A stretch of DNA of 64,000 bases, from contig NZ_WEGL01000006.1 in assembly GCF_009604455.1 (NCBI RefSeq), positions 248,001 through 312,000 of the forward strand. The letters run 5' to 3'. The notes below the pieces were generated by a model. It was given only the letters and a program-made list of their open reading frames with translations, was not told the DNA's origin and did no database searches. Position 1 is the stretch's first letter; each line of letters starts with the position of its first letter. Of this stretch, positions 9,257-17,755 are shown piece after piece. The stretch is from Streptomyces sp. RB17. GTDB lineage: Bacteria > Actinomycetota > Actinomycetes > Streptomycetales > Streptomycetaceae. A program made the position numbers and the translations under genes.

Positions 9257-9553
9257 TCAGCCCGTGGGGAGCCCGAGGAGATCACGGGCCACCGCCGCAG
9301 GCGACTCGTCGCGTTCCCGGGCCAGTGCGACGACGGCCCGGCAGGCGAGTTCGCTCACCCCGAACGACAGCGCCTCCGGCGAGACCCAGGCAGCCGCCTC
9401 CTCGATCCGATCCTGATCGTCCTCCGCGCGCGCCACGACATAAGTGGCCGCGGCTTCGAACAAGTTGTGCGCACGTCCCTCCCGAGTGCCCACCGGTTGC
9501 TCGCGCGTGGAGGTGCGCAGTCTGGCGGCGTACTTGCGTATCTGGCCGAACAC
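9257..9553 (-). CDS. Small conserved helical protein
   Basis: 98 residues, predominantly helical: IRKYAARLRTSTREQPVGTRE, HNLFEAAATYVVARAEDDQDRIEEAAAWV and ACRAVVALARERDESPAAVARDLL. The GTG at 9553 is preferred to the one at 9562 because the strong GGGGGAGG then sits at a normal distance. It lies divergent to the MpaB-like gene. I recognise no family; the C-terminal helix resembles a small nucleic-acid or ribosome-associated protein only loosely. Confidence 0.55.
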   Translation of the reverse strand: MFGQIRKYAARLRTSTREQPVGTREGRAHNLFEAAATYVVARAEDDQDRIEEAAAWVSPEALSFGVSELACRAVVALARERDESPAAVARDLLGLPTG

Positions 9554-9650
9554 GCGGACCACCCTCCCCCCGAACGGGGTCTCGTCGTCGATCCTTCATC
9601 TGCTCTCTTTCAACGTAGAGTTGTACTTTCCGCGGCAGAAGGGGGACGAC

Positions 9651-10559
9651 GTGGTGAAGCGTTTCGAGCGGCTCGGGCACATCCGCCGGCTGGACCCCGT
9701 GGCGGACGCCGTGGAGATCTACCGGCTCAGTGCGGCGTTCGAGTTTCCCTGGGACTACACCCGCGCCCTCGAGCTGGCCCTGTACCGCACGTACGCCGTG
9801 CCCGGCATCGGGCGGCTGCTCGCGCGGACGGCGGAGCTGACCGAGCGCACGCAGAAGCGGTACGACGACACCGTGCTGCTCCTCGACACCGTCGTCGAGC
9901 ACGGTTTCGCCTCCGCGCAGGGCCGCACCGCGATCCGCCGCATCAACCAGATGCACCGCAGCTACGACATCAGCGACGACGACATGCGATATGTGCTCAG
10001 CACCTTCGTCGTGATGCCGAGGCGCTGGATCGACGCCTACGGCTGGCGGCGGCTGTCGCGGCACGAGATCGTCGCCGCCACCGAGTACTACCGCACCCTC
10101 GGCCGGCACATGGGCATTCCCGGCATCCCCAAGACGTACGAGGAGTTCGAGGCGCTCCTCGACGCGTACGAGGAGGAACACTTCGGCTGGGACGACCAGG
10201 CCCGGCGTGTCTCGGACGCCACACTCGACCTCATGGCGTCCTGGTACCCACGTCCGTTGGCGCCGTTGCTGCGCACCGTGACGCTCGCTCTGCTCGACGA
10301 GCCGCTGCTGCGCGCCTTCCGCTACACCCCGCCCGGCGCGGTCACCTCGGCGTTCGTGCGTCGAGCCGTACGCACGCGTGGCCGGCTCGTCCGGCTGCTG
10401 CCGCCGCGCCGCGCCCCGCACTTCGCCCGCCAGAACCGGGAGGTCAAGGGCTACCCGGGCGGCTACCGGGTGGCCGAGCTGGGCACCCGCCCGGTGCCCG
10501 GGCTGGGCGGCTGCCCGGTGCGCCACCGGGACGGGTCAGCGGCCGACGTCGTCGAGTGA
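9651..10559 (+). CDS. Oxygenase of the MpaB/DUF2236 family
   Basis: About 302 residues, starting at either of two adjacent GTG codons (9651 or 9654) after AAGGGGG. The family comprises haem-binding or haem-like oxygenases that include MpaB and rubber oxygenase (Lcp). Visible family features are the ALYRTYAVPGI segment, RRINQMHRSYDI with the conserved His, YVLSTFVVMPRRWIDAYGWR and YYRTLGRHMGIPGIPKTYEEF. It lacks a signal peptide, so it is cytoplasmic or peripheral. The 3' end overlaps the convergent padR gene by 24 nt. Substrate cannot be inferred. Confidence 0.78.
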   Translation: MVKRFERLGHIRRLDPVADAVEIYRLSAAFEFPWDYTRALELALYRTYAVPGIGRLLARTAELTERTQKRYDDTVLLLDTVVEHGFASAQGRTAIRRINQMHRSYDISDDDMRYVLSTFVVMPRRWIDAYGWRRLSRHEIVAATEYYRTLGRHMGIPGIPKTYEEFEALLDAYEEEHFGWDDQARRVSDATLDLMASWYPRPLAPLLRTVTLALLDEPLLRAFRYTPPGAVTSAFVRRAVRTRGRLVRLLPPRRAPHFARQNREVKGYPGGYRVAELGTRPVPGLGGCPVRHRDGSAADVVE

Positions 10560-11105
10560 GGCGAGGGTGTCGCGCAGCCAGGCCAGTTCGGCCCGGCTCG
10601 TGGCACGCGCGATGGTGAGGATCCCGCGCCGGAACGGGTCGTCCAGTTCCTCGGCGCGCAGCGGCCGGTCGCCGTCGTAGAAGAAACTCGCCGGCTCCTC
10701 CAGAAAGGCCAGCCGGCGCCGCAGTACGCCCGCCTGGGCGGCAGGATCCTCCAGGTGCCGCAGGAACGCGAGCAGGGTGAACCACTGGTTCTCGTCGGTG
10801 ATCTCGCGCTGCGCGGGCTCGGCGAGCCGGCGCCTGAGCTCACGTCTGCCCTCCTCGGTCAGCCTCAGTACGTGGCGTGGGGCGGCCACGGCTCCCGGCT
10901 CGGTGGCCCGGACCAGCAGGCCCGCCTTCTCCAGCCGCTTGATCGCCGGGTACAGCGTGCTCTCGGCGACGGGCCGGACATGGCCGGTGAGAGCCGCGAT
11001 GTGCCGGCGCAGGACGTATCCGTGCAGCGGGGCGTCGTAGAGGAAACCGAGGATGGCGAGTTCGAGCACGGCCGCATTCTCGCGCGGGACGCTGTACCTC
11101 GCCAA
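10536..11105 (-). CDS. PadR-family transcriptional regulator
   Basis: 189 residues. The N-terminal winged helix, ENAAVLELAILGFLYDAPLHGYVLRRHI through RPVAESTLYPAIKRLEKAGLLVR, is a textbook PadR domain; the C-terminal part is the helical dimerisation domain of the longer PadR subclass. The start is TTG at 11105, with AGGAAG 7 nt upstream; no ATG or GTG gives a complete winged helix. It is divergent from the alpha/beta hydrolase gene across 74 bp that contain a perfect palindrome (11125-11146), so it very probably represses itself and the hydrolase. Confidence 0.9.
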   Translation of the reverse strand: MARYSVPRENAAVLELAILGFLYDAPLHGYVLRRHIAALTGHVRPVAESTLYPAIKRLEKAGLLVRATEPGAVAAPRHVLRLTEEGRRELRRRLAEPAQREITDENQWFTLLAFLRHLEDPAAQAGVLRRRLAFLEEPASFFYDGDRPLRAEELDDPFRRGILTIARATSRAELAWLRDTLASLDDVGR

Positions 11106-11124
11106 CTTGATACTTCCTTGCAGG

Positions 11125-11146
11125 TATACATCGGTCTCGATGTATA
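11125..11146. promoter_or_regulatory. Palindromic operator for the PadR regulator
   Basis: Perfect 9-bp arms TATACATCG and CGATGTATA separated by GTCT, 22 bp in all, placed 19 nt upstream of the padR start and 33 nt upstream of the hydrolase start. It is AT-rich in a GC-rich region. The position and symmetry fit an autoregulatory PadR dimer site. Confidence 0.8.
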
Positions 11147-11179
11147 TTTGGGGCGTCGGAGGATGCCAGGGAGGGCAAC

Positions 11180-11935
11180 GTGAAGCAGGCCGTGTTCGAC
11201 AATGAGGGCAGCCGGATCCGCTGGACCGAGGCGCCGGGGGCGGAGCCCGCGCGGGTGTATGTGCACGGGCTCGGCTCGATGTCCGCTGTCTATCACGCGC
11301 ACATCGCGGCCCGTGCCGAACTGGCAGGTCGGCGCAGCCTGTTCATCGATCTGCCGGGACACGGCCTGAGCGACCGGCCCGAGACGTTCGGTTACACGCT
11401 GGAGGAGCACGCCGACGCGGTGGCGGTCGCGCTGGACGAAGCCACCGTCCGGGGCGCCGAGTTGATCGGACACAGCATGGGCGGCGCGGTGGCCATCGTG
11501 CTCGCCCACCGGCGGCCCGACCTCGCCTCCCGGCTCGTCCTCACCGAAGCCAACCTGGACGCCTTCCCGCCGCTCACGGCTGCCAGCAGCGGAATTGCCG
11601 CCTATCAAGAGGACGAATTCGTCGACGAGCAGCACGCGCGCGTGCTGCAGGCCGTCGGTCCGCTGTGGGCGGCCACCATGCGGCTCGCCGACCCGCGCGC
11701 CCTGCACCGCAGCGCCGTCGGCCTGCGCCAGGGATCGGACCCGGTGATGCGCACGATCCTGGAGAAGCTGCCCGTCGAGCGGGTCTACCTCCAGGGTGAG
11801 CTGAGCGGAGAACTGGCGGGCCGGGAGAGCCTGGAAGCCGCCGGGGTGCGCGTGGTGACGGTGCCGGGCGCCGGTCACAACGTCATGTTCGACAACCCCG
11901 ACGCCTTCGCGGCGGCCGTCGCCGGAACGGACTGA
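11180..11935 (+). CDS. Alpha/beta hydrolase
   Basis: 251 residues. It shows the canonical fold markers: oxyanion region HGLGSMSAVYHAH, DLPGHGLSDRP, nucleophile elbow GHSMGG with Ser99, and the catalytic His233 in GAGHNVMF. No signal peptide or membrane segment, so it is a cytosolic esterase or hydrolase. Start is GTG at 11180 with a GGGAGGG-type ribosome site. Divergence from padR over a shared palindrome suggests induction by a small phenolic or antibiotic-like ligand, as is usual for PadR targets; that ligand is inferred, not seen. Confidence 0.88.
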   Translation: MKQAVFDNEGSRIRWTEAPGAEPARVYVHGLGSMSAVYHAHIAARAELAGRRSLFIDLPGHGLSDRPETFGYTLEEHADAVAVALDEATVRGAELIGHSMGGAVAIVLAHRRPDLASRLVLTEANLDAFPPLTAASSGIAAYQEDEFVDEQHARVLQAVGPLWAATMRLADPRALHRSAVGLRQGSDPVMRTILEKLPVERVYLQGELSGELAGRESLEAAGVRVVTVPGAGHNVMFDNPDAFAAAVAGTD

Positions 11936-11962
11936 CCCGCCCGGCTTTCGGCGATGCGAAGT

Positions 11963-12577
11963 TCAGTCCTCGCGCGTGCGCACCGCGAGCGCGAGGAAAC
12001 GGGCGTCCTCGTCGACGTACGACGTCATGGTCCACCCCGACCGGTGCAGCAGCGGACCGAGGTTGGCCTCGGCGCGTAGGTCGCCTGGTGTGATCTGCCG
12101 GCCCTGACGTGCCGCCAGCGCCGCGCGGCCGATGGGATGGAACAGCGCGAGCATGCCGCCGGGCCGCACCACCCGGACCAGCTCCCGCAAGTTCTTCTCC
12201 GGGTGCGGCAGATGGGCGATCAGGCCGGCCGCGAACACGGCGTCCAGCGACCCGGACCGCAGCGGCAGCGCGGCGACGTCCGCGAGCAGCAGCCGCCCGT
12301 CCCGGTTCCGGCCTGCCCGCACCGCCGCTTTGAGCATCGCCGGCGTCAGATCGGCCCCCAGTACCACCCCGGAGGCGCCCACGGCGGCCCGCAGCGGCGG
12401 CAGGGCGCGCCCCGTGCCGCAGCCGGCGTCCAGCACGCGGTCACCCCGCCGCAGCCCGAGATCGGCGACGGCGGCCGCAAAGGTGGGGCCGTCGCTGGGG
12501 AACCGGCTGTCCCAGTCGGCGGCGCGGACGGTGAAGAACTCCTGCACGTGTGTGTGGTCGTCGGTCATGTTCCGCAT
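11963..12577 (-). CDS. Class I SAM-dependent methyltransferase
   Basis: 204 residues with the Rossmann methyltransferase core: motif I VLDAGCGTGRALPPL, the acidic loop GVVLGADLTPAML, LLLADVAALPLRSGSLDAVFAAGLIAHLPHPEKNLRELVRVVRPGGMLALFHP. It resembles the small UbiE/Coq5-like methyltransferases. Start ATG at 12577 follows GAGGA; an ATG three codons later is also possible. It is monocistronic and converges on the hydrolase gene with a 27-bp gap. The acceptor substrate is unknown. Confidence 0.88.
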   Translation of the reverse strand: MRNMTDDHTHVQEFFTVRAADWDSRFPSDGPTFAAAVADLGLRRGDRVLDAGCGTGRALPPLRAAVGASGVVLGADLTPAMLKAAVRAGRNRDGRLLLADVAALPLRSGSLDAVFAAGLIAHLPHPEKNLRELVRVVRPGGMLALFHPIGRAALAARQGRQITPGDLRAEANLGPLLHRSGWTMTSYVDEDARFLALAVRTRED

Positions 12578-12719
12578 AATTCCTCACCGTCACGGGGGAT
12601 ACATAGGTGCACATGTTCGGGCCGGACCCGATCGTTCCGTCGCATCCGCCTGTCATATTCCAACACCTTTCGAAATGCGCCCCCTATGTGCGCCCGTGCC
12701 CCCCTAGCGTCCCTTGGCC

Positions 12720-13493
12720 ATGGGACACCTGGACCACGCCGCCTTCGGCTGGCTGACCCCCGTGCTGTCGTACGTCATGGCCTGCATAGGCGCCGCGCTC
12801 GGACTGCGCTGCACCGTCCGCGCGCTCGGCACCACCGGCCGCTCGCGCCGCAATTGGCTCATCACTGCGGCCTCCGCCATCGGGACGGGCATCTGGACCA
12901 TGCACTTCGTGGCCATGCTCGGCTTCCGCGTCAGCGGCACCGACATCCGCTACAACGTGCCGCTCACCATCCTCAGCCTCCTCGTCGCCATGGTCGTCGT
13001 CTGGGCCGGCGTCTTCGCCGTCGGCTACAGCCGCGACCGCACCCGGGCGCTCCTGCTCGGCGGACTCACCACCGGGATCGGCGTCGCCAGCATGCACTAC
13101 CTGGGCATGGCGGCGGTCCGGCTGCACGGCGACATAAGGTACGACCCCGTCCTCGTCGGAGTGTCGGTGCTGATCGCCGTCGTGGCGGCGACCGCGGCCC
13201 TGTGGGCCGGACTCAACATCAAGTCGCCCCTCGCGGTCACCGTCGCCTCCCTCGTCATGGGAGCGGCCGTCAGCAGCATGCACTACACCGGGATGTTCGC
13301 GGTGAGCGTGCATGTGAACCCCTCCGGCGAGGCCCTGCCCGGGGCCACGGCGATGCAGTTCATCTTCCCCCTCGCCGTCGGCCTCGGGTCCTACCTGTTC
13401 ATCACCTCGGCCTTCGTCGCCCTCTCGCCCACGGCCGACGAGCGAGAGGCGTCCGCCTTCGCCCAGCGGCCCGTCGAGAGCATCGCCCGCTAG
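12720..13493 (+). CDS. MHYT-domain membrane sensor
   Basis: 257 residues with about seven transmembrane segments. The three MHYT repeats are explicit: MHFVAMLGF, MHYLGMAA and MHYTGMFAV, whose Met and His residues are proposed to bind copper and sense O2, CO or NO. Here the module stands alone with no attached GGDEF, EAL or kinase domain. An ATG at 12720 is chosen; a TTG two codons earlier is possible, and no Shine-Dalgarno is visible for either. It ends 48 bp before the conservon kinase gene on the same strand, which suggests co-transcription and a joint signalling role. Confidence 0.88.
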   Translation: MGHLDHAAFGWLTPVLSYVMACIGAALGLRCTVRALGTTGRSRRNWLITAASAIGTGIWTMHFVAMLGFRVSGTDIRYNVPLTILSLLVAMVVVWAGVFAVGYSRDRTRALLLGGLTTGIGVASMHYLGMAAVRLHGDIRYDPVLVGVSVLIAVVAATAALWAGLNIKSPLAVTVASLVMGAAVSSMHYTGMFAVSVHVNPSGEALPGATAMQFIFPLAVGLGSYLFITSAFVALSPTADEREASAFAQRPVESIAR

Positions 13494-13541
13494 CGGGAGC
13501 CCGGCCCGAGCGCCCCGACCCACGTCCCGAGCGAGGAGGCC

Positions 13542-16082
13542 ATGCGCCCACCCCGTACCACCCCGAAAGCCGGCACTCCGGCGCACCCGCCGCGCGGCCG
13601 CCGCGCACACGCCGGACCGCCCGCCGCCGAGGAGACCGACCGCCCCCTCGGCACCCCGCCGGCCAAGGCACGCGCGCGTGGCAACCGCCGGCATCTGCGC
13701 CCCCGCACCGTGCGCGCCAAGGTGGTCAGCCTGCTGATGGTGCCGGTCGTCTCCCTGCTCGCCCTGTGGGCGTACGCCACCGTCACGACCGCCCAGGACG
13801 TGGCCCGGCTGCGCCAGTCCCAGCAGGTGGACGCCGAATTGCGCACCCCGGTGGCCGCGGCCGTCACCGCCCTCCAGGCCGAACGCACCGCAGCCGTGCG
13901 CTACGCCACCGCGCCGGGCACGGGCGACGGCACCGACCTGCGCAGCCTGGCCGCCCGCACCGACCGGGCGGTGGCCAAGCTGCGGCTCGGCGGCAACAAC
14001 ACCGTCGCCGACAGTCAGGAACTGCCCGCCGGTGTCTCCGGCCGCCTCGACGCCTTCGTCACCGGTGCCGAGCACCTGCGCGCCCTGCGCACGGCCGTAC
14101 TCGACCGCAAGGCCGGCTGGGACACGGCGTACGCCCAGTACACGAAGACCATCGGCGCGGCCTTCACCGTGGACGGCGCCCTCACCGACATCCAGCGGGA
14201 CGACGTCGGCTCGGACGCGCGCGTGCTGCTCGAATTCAGCCGGGGCGCCGAGGCACTGGCCCAGGAGGACACCCTGCTCGGCAGCGCGCGGAGCGCCGGG
14301 CAACTGCAGGGCGAGCGGCTACGGCTGTTCGACGCCGCCGTCGCCGCGCGCCGTACCCTCACCGACGCCGCGGTCGCCGATCTGCCCACCGCCCAACGCG
14401 CCGCCTGGCAGGACCTCGCCGACAGCGACGCCTACACCGCTCTCGGTGCCGCCGAGGACAAGATCGTCGCCGCCGGTCCCGGCAGCAGGCCGACCGACGC
14501 GGCACCGCAGGCCGCCTGGAGCGTCGCTCACGCGCGCGTGCAGGACGGCATGCAGGGCATCGCGGCGGACACGGGCCGGGCCGTCGCGGGGCGGGCCGAC
14601 CCGTTCACCCGCGGCCTGCTCAGTCCCGCGGGCGCCGCCGTGCTCCTCGGCCTGGCCGCCGTCGCGGCATCGCTCGTCATCTCCGTCCGCATCGGACGCG
14701 CCCTCGTGGTCGAACTCGTGAGCCTGCGCAACGACGCCCTGGAGATCGCCCGCCGCAAGCTCCCCGAAGCGATGCGCAGACTGCGCGCGGGCGAGGAGAT
14801 CGACATCCAGGCGGAGGCGCCGGCCGGACCACCCGCCGAGGACGAGACCGGGCAGGTCTCGGAAGCGCTGACCACGGTCCACCGGGCCGCCCTGCGCGCC
14901 GCCGTGGAACGCGCCGAACTCGCCAGCGGCATCTCCGGCGTCTTCGTCAACCTGGCCCGCCGCAGCCAGGTGCTGGTCCACCGCCAGCTCAGCCTCCTGG
15001 ACAGCATGGAGCGCCGCTCGGACGACCCCAACGAACTCAGCGACCTGTTCCGCCTGGACCACCTCACCACGCGCATGCGGCGGCACGCCGAGAGCCTGAT
15101 CATCCTCTCCGGCGCCGCACCCGGTCGGGCCTGGCGCATGCCGGTGTCCCTGACGAATGTCGTACGGGCCGCCGTGTCGGAAGTCGAGGACTACGCGCGC
15201 GTTGAGGTACGCCAGCTCCCCGAGGCCCATGTCATCGGTGCCGCCGTCGCCGACCTCACCCATCTGCTCGCCGAACTCGTCGAGAATGCCGCCCAGTTCT
15301 CGCCGCCCCACACGCGCGTGCGTGTCACAGGCGAACCCGTCGGCAACGGCTACGCCGTGGAGATCGAGGACCGGGGACTCGGCATGGGCGCCGAGACTCT
15401 CGCGGAGGCCAATCGACGCATCGAACAGTCCGAGGCCCTCGACCTGTTCGACAGTGACCGGCTCGGACTCTTCGTGGTCAGCCGGCTCGCCTCCCGGCAC
15501 GACGTCAAGGTGCATCTGCGGACCTCCCCCTACGGAGGCACCACCGCGGTCGTCCTGCTGCCGACCGCCCTGCTGCACGGCGGCGCGGCCGAACGTCCCT
15601 CCCACCAAGGTGAGCAGCCCCGTCAGGAGCCGGAACGCGACTACGCGCGCGTGCCCGACACAAATCCGCGCCAGGACGCCGTCGCCGCACGGTCGGACCG
15701 CCCGGCTCTCGCGGCCACCGCTGCCGGCCCGCACGGTGCCGCCGACGAGCCCGGCCCGCAGGGAACCGGCCATGAAACCCCACCCCCCGGAGTCACCGCC
15801 TTGAGGCTGCACCGACCGCCGGACGACTCCGAGAGCTCCGACGACCTCCCACGTCGTGTCCGCCAGGCGAGCCTCGCACCCCAGCTCCGGCAGCAGCCTC
15901 CCGAAGCACCCGCGCCCGGGACCGCACGGCACAGCGACGAACGGCGCACTCCCGAACTGGTGCGGGACCGCATGGCCGCCTACCGCGACGGCTGGGCGCG
16001 CGGCGGCGGCAGACAGCCCGGGCGCGGCGCCGCCCGGGGACCCGAAACGGGCAGTGACAGCAGCGAAGGAGACCCGGCATGA
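13542..16082 (+). CDS. cvnA: Conservon sensor histidine kinase with nitrate/nitrite-sensing (NIT) domain
   Basis: 846 residues. A Pro/Arg-rich cytoplasmic tail is followed by TM1 (about 61-80), an extracellular NIT-type helical domain (about 85-360), TM2 (about 362-385), a HAMP-like linker, the phosphoacceptor-like region LFRLDHLTTRMRRHAE, and a HATPase domain (about 568-690) with LVENAAQFSPP, EDRGLGMG and DRLGLFVVSRLASRH. A long disordered Pro-rich tail follows. GAGGAGG precedes the ATG. Its stop overlaps cvnB by 4 nt. In conservons this kinase-like protein sits at the membrane with the roadblock, DUF742 and GTPase partners in a eukaryote-like G-protein assembly. Confidence 0.93.
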   Translation: MRPPRTTPKAGTPAHPPRGRRAHAGPPAAEETDRPLGTPPAKARARGNRRHLRPRTVRAKVVSLLMVPVVSLLALWAYATVTTAQDVARLRQSQQVDAELRTPVAAAVTALQAERTAAVRYATAPGTGDGTDLRSLAARTDRAVAKLRLGGNNTVADSQELPAGVSGRLDAFVTGAEHLRALRTAVLDRKAGWDTAYAQYTKTIGAAFTVDGALTDIQRDDVGSDARVLLEFSRGAEALAQEDTLLGSARSAGQLQGERLRLFDAAVAARRTLTDAAVADLPTAQRAAWQDLADSDAYTALGAAEDKIVAAGPGSRPTDAAPQAAWSVAHARVQDGMQGIAADTGRAVAGRADPFTRGLLSPAGAAVLLGLAAVAASLVISVRIGRALVVELVSLRNDALEIARRKLPEAMRRLRAGEEIDIQAEAPAGPPAEDETGQVSEALTTVHRAALRAAVERAELASGISGVFVNLARRSQVLVHRQLSLLDSMERRSDDPNELSDLFRLDHLTTRMRRHAESLIILSGAAPGRAWRMPVSLTNVVRAAVSEVEDYARVEVRQLPEAHVIGAAVADLTHLLAELVENAAQFSPPHTRVRVTGEPVGNGYAVEIEDRGLGMGAETLAEANRRIEQSEALDLFDSDRLGLFVVSRLASRHDVKVHLRTSPYGGTTAVVLLPTALLHGGAAERPSHQGEQPRQEPERDYARVPDTNPRQDAVAARSDRPALAATAAGPHGAADEPGPQGTGHETPPPGVTALRLHRPPDDSESSDDLPRRVRQASLAPQLRQQPPEAPAPGTARHSDERRTPELVRDRMAAYRDGWARGGGRQPGRGAARGPETGSDSSEGDPA

Positions 16083-16516
16083 TCCAGGACCCGAACGCGA
16101 GGGCCGGACAGCGCCCCGGCGAACTGGACTGGTTGCTCGACGACCTGGTGATGCGCGTGAGCGAGGTACGGCACGCCGTCGTGCTCTCCAACGACGGACT
16201 GGCCGTCGGCGCCTCGACCGCCCTCGCGCGGGAGGACGCCGAGCACCTCGCCGCCGTGGCCTCCGGCTTCAACAGCCTCGCCAAGGGCGCCGGACGGCAC
16301 TTCGGAGCGGGCGGCGTGCGGCAGACCATGGTCGAGATGGACGACGCGTTCCTGTTCGTGGCCGCCGCCGGTGACGGTTCCTGCCTCGCCGTGCTCACCG
16401 CCGTCTCCGCCGACATCGGGTTGGTCGCCTACGAGATGGCGCGCCTGGTCAAACGGGTCGGCGAGCACCTGTACACGCCGCCACGGGTCGCCGCGCAGCC
16501 GCCCGCGGCCGGATGA
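16079..16516 (+). CDS. cvnB: Conservon roadblock/LC7 protein
   Basis: 145 residues. It carries the roadblock/LC7 fold typical of CvnB: ELDWLLDDLVMRVSEVRHAVVLSNDGL, EDAEHLAAVASGF, FGAGGVRQTMVEMDD and IGLVAYEMARLVKRVGEHL. Roadblock proteins dimerise and act as GTPase regulators or scaffolds. The ATG overlaps the cvnA stop (ATGA), so translation is coupled. It is very similar to the second roadblock protein at 18276-18689. Confidence 0.93.
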   Translation: MIQDPNARAGQRPGELDWLLDDLVMRVSEVRHAVVLSNDGLAVGASTALAREDAEHLAAVASGFNSLAKGAGRHFGAGGVRQTMVEMDDAFLFVAAAGDGSCLAVLTAVSADIGLVAYEMARLVKRVGEHLYTPPRVAAQPPAAG

Positions 16517-16535
16517 CCCGGAACGGGCGGCACAG

Positions 16536-16946
16536 ATGACCGAGAACCAGAGCGCCGGTGAGTGGGAGCCGGGCAGTCAGTGGTACGACGGCGAAGCCGG
16601 ACCGCTTGTGCGCCCGTACGCGATGACGGGCGGGCGCACCCAGCCCGGTCCCACCGGGGTGCGCTTCGACCTGATCGCCCTCGTCACCCTCGACCCCGCG
16701 GCACCGGCGCTCGAGGACGCCGCGCTCGGCCCCGAGCACCGGACCCTCATCGAGCTGTGCCGCACGGAGACACAGTCCGTCGCCGAACTCGCGGCGGACG
16801 CCGACCTTCCCGTCGGCGTCGTCAGGGTGCTCCTCGGCGACCTCCTGGAACTCGGCTGCGTGGTCATCAGCCGTCCCGTGCCGCCGGCCCACCTGCCCGA
16901 CGAGCGGATTCTGCGCGAGGTCATCGAGGGGCTGCGAGCGCTGTAG
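16536..16946 (+). CDS. cvnC: Conservon DUF742 protein
   Basis: 136 residues with the DUF742 signature LVRPYAMTGGRTQPG, then FDLIALVTL, PEHRTLIELCRTETQSVAELAADADLPVGVVRVLLGDLLELGCVVI, a winged-helix-like module. Start ATG at 16536, 19 nt after cvnB. It is the third member of the conservon and is thought to contact the GTPase. The usual tight junction with cvnD is absent: 197 bp separate them. Confidence 0.92.
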   Translation: MTENQSAGEWEPGSQWYDGEAGPLVRPYAMTGGRTQPGPTGVRFDLIALVTLDPAAPALEDAALGPEHRTLIELCRTETQSVAELAADADLPVGVVRVLLGDLLELGCVVISRPVPPAHLPDERILREVIEGLRAL

Positions 16947-17143
16947 ATGAACGTTCCGAAGGCGCCGTACGCCGCGCAGCAACCCGATCCGAACGCGTTC
17001 CGCCTCCGACCGGACGCGAGTCAGTCACATCAGGTGCATTCCGGTCCGACAGCCCGCAGGTGCGGCTCCGTTGTCATGATGCTGCCTTCGCGCCCGCGGC
17101 AGACGGGCGCCGACCGCAGCCGGCCCTCCCGAGAGAAGTGATC

Positions 17144-17746
17144 ATGGTCACCGAGCACTCCGAAGCCGTCGGCGACACGTCCGCCCTGGCGCTGAAGATA
17201 CTCGTCGCCGGCGGGTTCGGCGTCGGCAAGACGACCCTGGTCGGGGCCGTCAGCGAGATCCGGCCGTTGCGCACCGAGGAACTCCTCAGCGAAGCAGGGC
17301 AGCTGGTGGACGACACCGACGGCGTGGACCAGAAGGTGACCACCACCGTCGCCATGGACTTCGGCCGCATCACCATCCGCTCCGGCCTGTCCCTCTACCT
17401 CTTCGGCACACCGGGACAGGACCGCTTCTGGTTCCTCTGGGACGAGTTGTCGCAGGGCGCCCTCGGCGCCGTCGTCCTCGCCGACACCCGGCGCCTGGAG
17501 GACTGCTTCCCCGCGGTCGACTACTTCGAGCACCGGCGCATCCCGTTCGTGGTGGCCGTCAACTGTTTCGCGGGCGCCCGCGCCTACGGCGCACACGACG
17601 TCTTGCGCGCCCTCGACCTCGACCGCGGCACCCCCGTGGTGCTGTGTGACGCCCGTGACCGGGACTCCGGCAAGGAAGTCCTGATCCGGCTCGTCGAGTA
17701 CGCCGGGCGGATGCACACCGCCCGGCTCCTGGACTCGGTCGGCTGA
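17144..17746 (+). CDS. cvnD: Conservon small GTPase
   Basis: 200 residues. P-loop GGFGVGKTT (23-31); switch region TTTVAMDFGR; the G3-like motif FGTPGQDRFWFLW; and VVAVNCF in place of the classical NKxD motif, as in other CvnD/MglA-like proteins. ATG at 17144 follows GAGAGAA. In conservons this GTPase cycles with the roadblock protein and the kinase complex at the membrane. Unlike most conservons, it does not overlap DUF742: the 197-bp gap (16947-17143) may hold its own promoter. A 64-codon open frame there is probably chance. Confidence 0.93.
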   Translation: MVTEHSEAVGDTSALALKILVAGGFGVGKTTLVGAVSEIRPLRTEELLSEAGQLVDDTDGVDQKVTTTVAMDFGRITIRSGLSLYLFGTPGQDRFWFLWDELSQGALGAVVLADTRRLEDCFPAVDYFEHRRIPFVVAVNCFAGARAYGAHDVLRALDLDRGTPVVLCDARDRDSGKEVLIRLVEYAGRMHTARLLDSVG

Positions 17747-17755
17747 TCCCGGCGC

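Noticed and set aside
16947..17141. 64-codon frame starting at the cvnC stop
   Set aside because: No ribosome site, low-complexity Pro/Arg composition and no known homologue in conservons; kept only as a possibility.
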